Shown here: positions 46,570 to 56,889 of the stretch, one piece after another
Numbering within the stretch: position 1 is the stretch's first letter
How the letters are laid out: each line of letters starts with the position of its first letter
From: Miscanthus floridulus
Taxonomy: Eukaryota; Streptophyta; Magnoliopsida; Poales; Poaceae
Length of the DNA stretch: 64,000 nt
Reading direction: 5' to 3'
Assembly (NCBI RefSeq): GCF_019320115.1
Contig: NC_089581.1
Location: forward strand, 96,133,316 to 96,197,315
Position numbers and translations under genes: made by a program
Notes under the pieces: model-generated
Seen by the model: only the letters and a program-made list of their open reading frames with translations
Database searches by the model: none
Told to the model about the DNA's origin: nothing

Positions 46570-48888
46570 TGAAAGGACATAGGATGCCACCCTAGAGGGG
46601 GGGGGGTGAATAGGCATTTCTAAAAATTAACACCTTTAAATGCAGAAACGATTAGTAAAGGGAGTTGGAAACTCCAAATTAAGAGCAATACCACCCCTCA
46701 CAAGTTAGCCACAGAGTATACAAGGTATAAAAAATATATCTAGAAGCTACAACCCTACAACACAAAGTTAGAATAGAGAATGAATATATTCAGCACAGGT
46801 AGGATATACTGAACGTGTCTGGAGACATGGTTTCTACAGAGCAGCCCCAAACTTGCTCCTTTCGATTTCTATCTTCAAACCAAACTGCAGGTACCTACTA
46901 GAGATGACAATATACACATAGAACCTACATAAGAGTTGGAGCAACACAAATATCAAATGGAATATGAATTGAGACACGATATTTGTTTTACCAAAGTTCA
47001 GACTCGTTCGAGTCCTACTCTCCGTTGAGGGGGATATGGGCAACTCGACGAAGGTCATCCATAGAGGGTACCACGAAGGTCACTCTAGCCAGAGTATTTT
47101 CCAACTCCTTTTCCTACTTCCACTAGTTGATTTCGAGGTGGCAGAATCAACCGTTACAAACTTTCCAAGGCACACCACAATCTCTCGGGTGCTCTCTAGC
47201 GACGCCTAGCCATCTAGGACCATAGAGTCCAAGAGTAACAAATGCGAATCATGAGATTGACAATATGCGCAAGTGCTTCAAGTGGTTGGATTGCTCTCTT
47301 TTTGAATTTCTCTCAACCCACTAATGGATTTGGCAATTTGGATCACACACTCACTAAGAGAGGGTTTGGGAGAGTTAGCAAGGCTCAAAAACAGTGTATT
47401 ACAACTAGCAGAATCAGCAGCCTCCAAAGGTGGAGGCTTGGGGGGGTATTTATAGCCCCTTTGAAAAACTAGCCGTTTTCTAGCTGTTGGAATACCGGAC
47501 TCGTCCAGTATGCATACCTGCACTACGCCAACGTTTACTGAGTAAAGTATCGTTGTGAGGCATTAGAACTCCCAATGAATGCAGGAACTCCTGACCATCG
47601 AAACTCCCGACCCTCAGCTCATTTGAAAACCAGTCGTTGGGCTCTGTCCTGCTATATCAGACACGTCCAGTAGCAATACTGGACATGTCCGGTAGCAATA
47701 CCGGACATGTCTGGTGTAACCAAGCAGTTAGCTCTCTAGTCTGTTAGGTGTCGAGATTTTGGAACTCCTAACAAAAGCTAGAACTCCCGACTGTTAGAAC
47801 TCCCAACTCATGTCGGAACTCCCGATGAACCAACCCAAAAACACCAAGTATTAGTTAAGCATGAGACGTCGGAACTCCCGACGATTGCCAAAACTGCCGA
47901 CCGTTGGAACTTCTGACTCACATCGGAACTCCCGATGAACCAACCCGAGAACACCAAGTATTTTAACGTGGCTGGGCAAATACCGGACACATCCGGTTGC
48001 CAGACTAGCAAAAAACAAGTTAGCTCTTTTGTCTCTTAAACACTCAAAACTCACATGGGTTGGCATGAGCACTTATGAATAATCATCTATCAACATGATG
48101 CATCCCTCTTAATAGTATGGCATTCCTATTTACTCAAAATCAAAGGAAAGACGAATTTATACCACTTGAGTTTATCTCTTTTGAATTGATGCCATATCTT
48201 TCAATCTTCATCAAGTAAGGGTGCCAACATGTTGATATTCATCTTTTCACTTGAGCATAGCCATCTTGAGCACGTGACTTGATTCCATTCAGTCAAATAT
48301 GAATAACTCCAAATGCATCAAGTCACTTCCAACACTTTATCCAATATAGATTTGATCCTCCACATCAATATGACCATCTTAGCTTGATTAGTACCTCAAC
48401 TAAATGCAAGTACTTCCTTCTTCACCCTAGCTAGGTTCTTCGGCCACCAAGCCATCACTTGCCCTTCACCCTTGCTTAGTACCTCGAAGCCTTTCCTTGC
48501 TATCTTCACCATCTCAAGCCATCAAGTCACATCTTGTGTTGAATCATCCATTCATTTATATTGTTATCTTTTTTATTTCAATTTAGCAAGCTTCAAATAT
48601 GAGACCATTCCATATATAATCCCTCATGTCTCATTAATTTATTCTTACTGAGCTTGCTTTCACATAGTACATGGAAATCCCACAACAAATAAGCCTTTGC
48701 ATGAATTCCATTTGCATTGTTGTCTTGTGCTTGAACTAGATTGTTTATACAACAACACATCATTTTGGCTTTCATTAAGTACCTATGAGATAACCTATTA
48801 CCTGTCCACACTTAGCAAATGGGTTAGACCTTTTATCACGTTGTCATTCAATCATCCAAAACCCACTAAAGGGCTAGATGCACTTTCA
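46570..48888 (-). repeat. Middle LTR of Copia B (shared between two internal regions)
   Basis: 2319 bp, TGAAAGGACATAGG to ATGCACTTTCA, aligned along its length with 37519-39776. It has a primer site on its left and a polypurine tract on its right, so it serves as the 5' LTR for the left unit and as the 3' LTR for the right partial unit. U3 dyads and GGAACTCCCGAC repeats at 47.49-48.0 kb. Confidence 0.92.
47447..47456 (-). promoter_or_regulatory. TATA box of Copia B
   Basis: Minus strand CTATAAATAC, in the LTR that would drive the left unit. The equivalent position in the other LTR is mutated. Confidence 0.7.
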
Positions 48889-50342
48889 ATCTCCCCCTTT
48901 TTGGTGATTGATGACAACTTGATTAAAGCTTACAAAAGGATATAAACATTTAAGCTTTTGGCTTCAATAATTTATGAGAGGCTCCCCCTTAATATGTGCT
49001 TATGATTAGAATTCACAAAATGACCTCAAATGTCAATTGCACATACTAAAACATATAGGAGACTCCCCCTAAATCATTGCATCCATGGGGTGCAAGTGTG
49101 TGTGACAAAGTAAAACTATGATGCATAAGACAAGATATATCACACAAGAATAAATATAAAAGCATCACATCAAGCATTTTCATTCTAGCATGCATGGTCC
49201 TTATGAAAATAAATACAACACATGTATGTCACACATAGCACTCATTACACATTTTATCAAGTCCACAAGCCACTAATATAAATATAGATCATGTCTCAAG
49301 AGATACATAGATAAAGCATAAGTATAAGTCTCATCTCTCACATGATACAATCTATCTCAAACTCAAGATACATCAATGAAGCTCAAAAAACTATAGCTGT
49401 AGTATATATCTCCATGTACAAAGATAAGCAAATGAAACAAACATCCTGAAGCTTTAATTCAGTCTCTCTCCCCCTTTGTCATCCAAGACCACAAAGGTCC
49501 AACAATGACATACTAAGCACAAAGGGGCTGCAAGCTATCTCTAAAAGCTATGATCACTCATCACCATCTTCATCTCCGTCTCTACCATCATCTTAATCAT
49601 TTGAGCATGGAGCACTAGGTGGGCGAGAACCACCCTCACTAGATGGGTCATAGCCACTAGACCCATAGTAGATGAAACCACCTATGAGGTCACTCCACCA
49701 ATCTGAAGCATACTCATCTACAGCACTAGGACTGTGGCTGAGAGTGAGTAGGCACATGAACCTATAGTGGTAAAGTGTCAGGGTGCTTAGGTGTCTGCTG
49801 CTACTGCTGCTGTTGCTCCTATCATTGGAGAAACTCAACAAACTCTCTGTCGTACCTAGCCTAGCTGCTGCTCCTTAGTCTCAGGCTCACTGGCTGCCTT
49901 ATCTAATAGTAGAGATCTAGGAGGATCAAGCTCAAGTCTAGCAGCAATCTACTTTAGAATCCAAGTATCCTTCCTCCTAGCCTCCCTCTCCTTCTTCTAA
50001 TAGGTCTGGATGTCTCTACACATCCCAAATATAGAACTGAAGAATCTGCGGATGGGCAAGGGAGGACTGCCATGACGTGAAGTAGAATGAGAGTGAGAAC
50101 CACGTGGCGGAGGGGAAGCTCTTCTTGCTGCTGCACCACCTGTAGGTGCATCTGCCTCTACTGCTGCTACTCCCCCTAGACCTACTGGAGGTACTCCAAC
50201 CTCTGTCAAGTCATCCACTATCTTTAGGACTTTGTGCTTCTTGTCATACTCAAATGTGTGTTTCGGTGACCTTCTCAATCATATACATGATATAGGGTGC
50301 AAATCCACAGCCCATGAAGGGCCTCTCACCCACACTCCTCAT
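48889..50342 (-). mobile_element. Truncated second copy of the Copia B internal 3' region
   Basis: Begins with the polypurine tract and matches 39777-41222 throughout, including the C-terminal part of the second ORF (HTFEYDKKHKVLKIVDDL at about 50200). The match stops abruptly at about 50342 inside that ORF. It has its own stops and a frame change near 50265. No LTR or target duplication follows on the right. Confidence 0.9.
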
Positions 50343-51084
50343 CTACTTTGGTTTTTCTCTTATGATCATATTTTCTAGCTATCGACATGGAACCTTACTA
50401 AAGTGCAAAAAAAAGAAGAACAAGTTTTATCTTGAATTCTTGCACCTCATACATGCTGAATCCCTAGACTGGATAAGTTTAGACATGCTCAGAGTTTGCC
50501 TATGGTTGTATGCGCTGGCAGGTCATGCTTACTAGGTGTTGTTGTTAGCATAACTGCACTGTTTCCATGCAGACAATGTTGGAGCTAGGGACCTTGCAGA
50601 TCTATTTTTTTATTAGCTGCACTGGTTTGCCAGCAAAGTGAAAGAAAACCTGTTTCTAAAGCCTATATATACATGTGTCTCAAACTATTTTTTTTGCCAA
50701 TTTTAACAGAGAAATTTTGTGTTTCCCCCCTTAATGCATATTTGTTAGTTTTGAAGGTTAACTTTCTTTGATATAATACCATTTGTAGTGCCTTGGAGTA
50801 GTAGCTATCAAACTCATACTGCTGGTTTATTAAATTCAGTCAAGATAGTCACTGCTGGTTATTAAATTCAGTCAAGATAGTCACTGCTGGTTTATTACAA
50901 CACCGAGAAGATATTCTATGATTACTACAGCGCCGAGAAGAATGTACTAATATTATGATTCTTATATGTTCTACTGATTCAATATCTAGCTTTTCTTTAC
51001 TGCAATTAGTATCTAGCTTTTCACATGCCCTTATCCCTACTCTATTCTATGCAAATGGCTAACATTAATGTGTCTCAATTGCAG
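50343..51084. other. Non-transposon flank with a short tandem repeat
   Basis: AT-rich, no ORF of note. 50821-50898 holds two and a third tandem copies of a 32-33-bp unit beginning GCTGGTTTATTAAATTCAGT. Confidence 0.6.
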
Positions 51085-51830
51085 TTAAGCTAGCTGACAT
51101 ATCAAATTTTGATACAAGGCTTTGGAAATTAATCAAGGATCTAAATGACACCGATTTGTAAGTACCAATAAATTGGATATCTAATTAAGTACATCGTTCA
51201 TACTTCTGTATGATTTATTTTTTCCATATATATTTTGCATGAGTGATGGTTATATGTTAACAGATCTTGAACTCTCTAGGGTTGATGACATCGTGGTATC
51301 ATTACTCATTAAAAGACAGATATTAGAAACCTGTTCCTGTAGCTGTAGGTATATACTTAGATTTGGTGCAAACTAATTTATTTGTAAGTTATATTTTGGA
51401 ACTTGGTTTAAAGTTTGCTTTTGACAAACAAGCCTTCTCTCTGCATTGTTTAAGGAGAAAATTGGATTTTTGCTAGCCAAAACAGTGGCTTCGCGAAATT
51501 GCCATCCCAGTTGTTGGTTTTACAAAACTGAGGTATGTCACGTGTTACTGAGTCTAGAGAATCAGCACATTTCTTAGTTGGAATTTATGCCCTTGTAGGA
51601 TTTGATGGAATCATGGAAATATGAAATATTGAAATTGTTTCTTGTGCTAGACTACTGTCTTCATCAGAAAGATGTGTTCTTTCTGATATGTGTAGATCAG
51701 TCTCGTTGATACGTTCTCCTTTTTCTAGGTTGAGCAGCAGGTCATCTTGAGTAGCATTCTAGCGACATAGCAGGGGACTGACGCTGAGGAGCTTTAGGAA
51801 GATGGAGTACCTCTCACTGGTAACTTATAC
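51085..51830 (+). pseudogene. Unidentified spliced gene fragment, decayed
   Basis: Four exon-like blocks with proper splice borders. 51085-51157 (after TTGCAG, before GTAAGT) reads KLADISNFDTRLWKLIKD. 51280-51348 continues in frame with VDDIVVSLLIKRQILET. 51455-51532 reads KLDFC, a stop, then PKQWLREIAIPVVGFTKL. From 51729, in a shifted frame, comes EQQVILSSILAT, a stop, then QGTDAEEL. The first join keeps the frame exactly, which chance would rarely give. I cannot name the family. Stops and a frame slip suggest a pseudogene or captured fragment; the 5' part may have been lost at the 50342 break. Confidence 0.5.
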
Positions 51831-52961
51831 AGCACTGAAAGTTTGAAACTGTCCTTGGTACTAGCAACATAGGAAGTTGAGAAGACAGGCTCAAAAATTA
51901 TTTGGTTACTTGGCATGTTTACCAGATGGTTGTATGCAATTCATCCTCTATTTATTTTTGTAAGTAGTTGCGATAATAGCAGAAGCTAAACTAAGCCTTG
52001 AAGGGCATGTGTTCCCTAACCTTATTGAATCTGATGGTTATATGGTAATGCTATGCTACAAAAATGGCTCCGTGTCCAGAGAAATTTGCATTTCCTTTCT
52101 CTTGTCCTACAAGCATCAAGTATGCATTCCATTATGGATACATGGCTGATGATACTCATCATGATTTCAGATGTGAGAAATCGGTTGATGCAGCCCCTTA
52201 TATGCTTGGCAAAACATAGACCATTGAAGATGCTTGGTGCATAATACAATGAATGGGTACTAATACCAATTTGTGCTAGTGTAATTAAGTTTTGGTCCGA
52301 TGGATTATAAATTCATGATTGTGCCAAGTATTGCAAAGATGAGGTAAGAATGGGGGTTTTAAAAGTACGATTATGGAGGAGGATGGTTTATTTTTAGAAA
52401 TATGTACTTCATACATTTTCTTAGGTAGACCTTATTACTTAAACGTTAGGCGCTACATTAGTTGAAGCATCGCTCCCAGGTCACAGCGCCACCGCCGTTC
52501 GATGCTAGTGACGCCATAGCCGCTTGATTCTAGCTCCAGCGCCACCGCCGTCCGACGTGGGAAGGCCACGCTGCTCAACCCTAGCGCCGCTGCCGCCGTC
52601 CGACGTGGGGAGACCGTGCCGCTGCCATACGAAGCTAATATTTACATATATACTCGAACCTTGGTATGTAGATTTTGTGAAAGATTTTTAGTACTATCCA
52701 TGTGACAGACACTAATATTTACATATATACTTGAACCTGTATACAGGATGTTACGGAGATACTGGCAAAACTTATTCATGGATTTATTGGCGCACGAAAG
52801 AAATGGATATCGGAGATTTCTTTCTGCTGGTATAAAATATTATCTTAGCCGCATCATGGAAAGCTCTATACAATAGAATTTGTGAGCTTGCGACGTCGCG
52901 TTCTTCGTGACTGTTAATTTCACGAACTTTGCCTTTTAAATTAAATATCACTTATCGTGTG
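51831..52961. other. Non-coding region with a GC-rich patch and a direct repeat
   Basis: 52470-52630 is GC-rich with repeated GCGCCACCGCCGTCCGACGT-like words. TAATATTTACATATATACT with flanking bases occurs at 52634-52661 and again at 52711-52738. No gene recognised. Confidence 0.5.
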
Positions 52962-53072
52962 ATCCATGTGTCTCGTAGAGACACACGGGCATTAAGCAAG
53001 AATCGAACCTGGGACAAGAAGGGTGGTAGGCTAGCTGTCTGACCACTCCATCAATGAAGCGTTAATGCTAAA
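52962..53072 (-). mobile_element. tRNA-derived SINE-like module
   Basis: On the minus strand an A-box-like TGATGGAGTGGTC (53041-53053) is followed by a B-box GGTTCGATTC (53001-53010) at tRNA-like spacing, with GTCCCA before the B-box. No clear target duplication. It resembles a tRNA-headed SINE rather than a working tRNA gene. Confidence 0.55.
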
Positions 53073-54080
53073 ATTGAGACAAGAATATTAAAAATAGTAT
53101 ATTCCACCAACTAGAAACGTGACAAGAGTAATAAAAATGCAAGAAGGGTGCGACACAGGAGTTTGAACTCTAAGGGCTACTTTGGAAGGAAAGGGAGCAT
53201 GATCCAGGGAAGAAAAGCCCTAGGGGATTTTAATGGCATTTCATTTCCCTGAGTACCTTGCCCACTAGTGTTTTTTTGCTCTGTCGCTAATTGAAAACAA
53301 GGGGCAGAAATCTCGAGCAACAAAAATGGTGATCAGGAAAAAATCAAGTAATAAATAGTACGTATGACTTTGGCCTTTCTTCTTGCTCCTGAGTCCTGAA
53401 GAGGAGCCCAACGAAGCAGCCCACCGAGATCTACACCACGACAGGCATGGAAAGCCCCGAGACGGAGGCTGGCGGCGGCGGAAAGGCTGAGGCCCGCATC
53501 ACCCTACGGGGAAATGACTTTGTTATAGATATCAGTCTAAAACTTTGTAGATTGATAACTTTTTCATTTCAATTTATTTGTAACCCTAGAATTATGTCCG
53601 AAGTTCTCATATATTGAAATTTAAATAAATGTAATAGTATCTAAACTTGGTTAGGAGAATCTACGAACTTGCATGATAATTTGATTTTGGTATATAATCA
53701 CTACATTAAAATTGCAAATGATTTTAACAAAATGGTACCGCACATTGTTCACAAATGGATACATCTCACACATAGTTATGTGACTAAGTAAGAGATGTTT
53801 TTCTATTTGTGAAAGGATATATAGTCCCTCTTAATTAAAATTGCCTGAAATTTTATGGAATACTTATTGATCCAAAATATGTTGTTGTGTCAGTTTACAG
53901 AATTATCTGACCAACTTTAGTTATTATTGCATTTATTTGTTGAATTAACATAGAATAACTGTAATAATATCTAACTAAGGCTATATCCACATAGAAAAGG
54001 ATAAAGTATATGATTAGCCCCTTGAATCTTGCTATGTAGGAAGTGAGAAGATAATCAACAAATGTTTTGGAAAGAACATC
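53073..54080. other. Mostly AT-rich flank with an exon-like GC patch
   Basis: 53400-53515 is GC-rich and contains an ATG at 53447 starting MESPETEAGGGGKAEARITL, which looks like the first exon of a plant gene but runs into AT-rich sequence with no matching continuation. 53520-54080 is AT-rich with no ORF. Confidence 0.35.
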
Positions 54081-54604
54081 TGTCGACACAGAATTTTAGT
54101 CCCGTGCCGAGGACACACGCAGCAAGCCGGAAGGGTCCGCTCGATGGAGCAGATCTGCCTAGCTTCAGCACAGGGGTGGTCGATCCTGCGCAATCCTCCA
54201 AAGGCATGCCAGTCGATTTAACCCTGCAATTGACAAGGAGAGAAAGTTCATCAGTAATTAAGGACGAAACTTGCCGGTGTTGCCAGACAGTTCCTAAAAG
54301 TACGGCTATGAGAGCCGATATGGAAGGAAATCGGCTAAATAGCCGATCCTAGTATATTCATGAGAATAAGTCAGTTAGAGCTCATGGGGTCGTATGAAGA
54401 AGAATCAGTTATCATTCAGAATAAATATCATTTAAGCAAACATTAATCAATGGCAATAAGATATCGATGATGATTGGTTTATACTGAGCCAATGATTACA
54501 AGTAACCGAACTCCTGTTTATGTAAAGAAACAATTCAACACCGCTCAACCATCTAATAAAGATAAATCTAATGAACATGTTAGATCTCATCTATCGCCAT
54601 GACT

Positions 54605-55302
54605 AGTGGGGCATGAGGCAGAATCATGTAGGCCGTAGAAACAACAATAGACTCGACGACCCTAACTCATTACTAATATCAGTGGGGCATGAGGCAGAAT
54701 CATGCAGGCCGTAATACAATAACAAGATCATGGGGCTAACACATCTTTCAACTTATCTCTACTTCAATGATCTCGTGATGTGAACTATTCAGTGAAAGCA
54801 TTCGATATCGGCTAAACAGCCGATTCAGGCATAGCACCCAGTTAAGGTCATGCCTTCTCAGGAACAGATCTACCAACTAACGATCCCCACTCCACGGTGC
54901 CAACAGTGGGGTGAGAGGCAGAATTCCACAGGCCATGATGATGGGCCATGGAACGGTTCTCGCTAACCAATAGATCTACTCAAGATCAAACATGCCTTAA
55001 CCACATGCTATGCACGATTAAGATTGATATAAAACAACCAATAAAAACATAATTCATCATTTAAGATGTAGATTAGATCAGTTTAAGATTGGCTAACGAT
55101 GGGTTAAATAAGATATGAGGCCGATCCAGATCAATCTCAATCGGGCAGAGTGATATTACTGTAATTAGATAAACAATTAATGCAATAAGCAATATCGGTA
55201 ACTTAATGAATCTACCAATGACTGCCATTCAAAGGTAGAGCTGATAACTTGACCTGGGTCTAATTCAAGCAGTGGGGTGTGAGGTAGAATCACATAGGCC
55301 AT
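54605..55302. repeat. Four dispersed 33-bp repeats inside the LTR
   Basis: AGTGGGGCATGAGGCAGAAT plus CATGTAGGCCGTA at 54605-54637 and 54681-54713, with diverged copies at 54905-54936 and 55271-55302. Confidence 0.9.
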
Positions 55303-55346
55303 ACTTGAATTAGGCAAGAGTCGATAACTAGCTTATACTAGAGCCA

Positions 55347-55450
55347 CAGTGGAGGGTCGACCGGATCGATGCAGCCATACGAACAGAGGTATAAACCATG
55401 ACGATACTTACAACAAGCAGTGGAGGTCGACTGGATTGATGCAGCCATAC
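55347..55450. repeat. Pair of 33-bp direct repeats
   Basis: CAGTGGAGGGTCGACCGGAT and on to GCAGCCATAC at 55347-55380, repeated with small changes at 55418-55450. Confidence 0.9.
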
Positions 55451-55876
55451 TCGCTGAAGAACTCACCAAGATGTACTCTACTCCTACTCCTAAGGGGTGG
55501 CCAGAGCCAAAAAAAGTAATTGACTTGTATTTGATTGATTGGTCCCCTCTTACAATAGCCGGGGTTTGGTATTTATACCCGGAGCCTAAAACGAACCCTA
55601 CTCGAGTATGACTTAATACAATCTTTGGCATAATGTAAACATTCCTAATTTAAGATAACTTGGACTCTAATCTTTCCCTTTTTGTAGAGTCCAACATGTT
55701 TTCATCCTGGCGTCGAGCGTAGCCTCCGTCGTTATCTGCTGGCGCTGTCCGAAGAAAGCCGAATCCTAGATTTTTGCATCTGAATCAGCTGTTTCTGATC
55801 CGCCTGATCCCTTGATGATACGATCTTAGGAGCTTCTGGGTCCCTATGACTCTCCTTCCAAATTTTGGTGTAAACA

Positions 55877-56889
55877 CATGCCCTCCAATTTTGGGACAAA
55901 AGAAATTTTGTTCCAAAATTATCATGTCCGTGCTCCCGATAGGCTCGTAGTCATGGGTAAGGAATCTTGATCTGGGGTCTACTATTCATCGCCATCCATA
56001 TCAACTCATGAGCCCATGCTTCAAAACTTTTTCAGAGCATTATTGCTTCACAGGCGTTTTGGATTCATCCTTCCAAGCCGGCTATAAAAATGGCTATCCG
56101 ACCTTGGTGAAAGCAAACTCAACGATTCAGCCATGTTTTACTTCTATCTGCCTCCTCGGGTGTTTCTGATCCCGCTGGATTCTCCATGGTTTATCCTTCT
56201 GCTATGTAGATCTTGAGCATTTAGGAGAATTCTTGTGCATAGGGTGATTGTGTCGCTCATTGTAGCGTCCTGTCGAGCAAGAGGATCAGTTATTGCAGTT
56301 AGGAGAATTCTTGTGATATCACCTGAGTCTTCTCTCCATGCTCGCAAAGCTATCCTAGTGTTTGCAAGGGCTAAAATGTGTGGACACCTTCCCCCTTGTT
56401 TACTCCACTGAATGCCCACTGGGAAAGCCACAGGCTTCTTCCCCATAGTTTTCTGATTTGTCAAAAAATTGGGTGAATTTATGTTTAGGCGGGCGATTTC
56501 CTTTTTCCTTGGGCATAATGTTAGCAATGGGCCAACGTCAACTCACCTCACGACAGACTTTGGCCTTGTTGGGGCCCAGACTCCCTTCAATCCAAAATAA
56601 ACTGGATAGGCCGATCTCTGGTAAAATCTTCAAATCTTTTTCAGATCTTTTGTAATTTGAGGAAGCAATAAGTCTGAATCTATTATTTCTTTGTTATCCA
56701 TCTCCTGAACTTCTAGAGTGCCGTTCTGCTTCTGTTTCTAATTCCAACCACACACCCCTGGCAAAATCTATCTCCTCGCCTTCCTAGGCTATATAAACGG
56801 GCCTCGATAGTTGATCTAAGGATAACTCACTTTGCCTCAAACCTTCTGCACCCTTAGCATAGTTCCTGCTTTTCCATAGGTCAGAGATC
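55877..56889 (-). other. TAT-like element: polypurine tract and non-coding 3' region
   Basis: Internal sequence next to the 3' LTR, with no convincing minus-strand coding region. Around 56.75-56.88 kb, on the plus strand, CTATATAAACGGGCC lies about 100 bases before the plus-strand ORF and looks like a TATA box for it. Confidence 0.5.

Larger units (their letters stand above)
54081..55876 (-). mobile_element. 3' LTR of a TAT/Grande-like Gypsy element
   Basis: Opens TGTCGACACAGAATTTT and closes AATTTTGGTGTAAACA, short inverted termini of LTR type. On the minus strand the bases before it read AAAATTGGAGGGCATG, an acceptable polypurine tract, so the element runs to the right in minus orientation. 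Contains two sets of direct repeats. No partner LTR lies in the window, so boundaries rest on the termini alone. Confidence 0.65.

Noticed and set aside
54062..54352. 96-codon plus-strand ORF at the left end of the TAT-like LTR
   Set aside because: It starts outside the LTR and crosses its terminus, so it cannot be a conserved gene.
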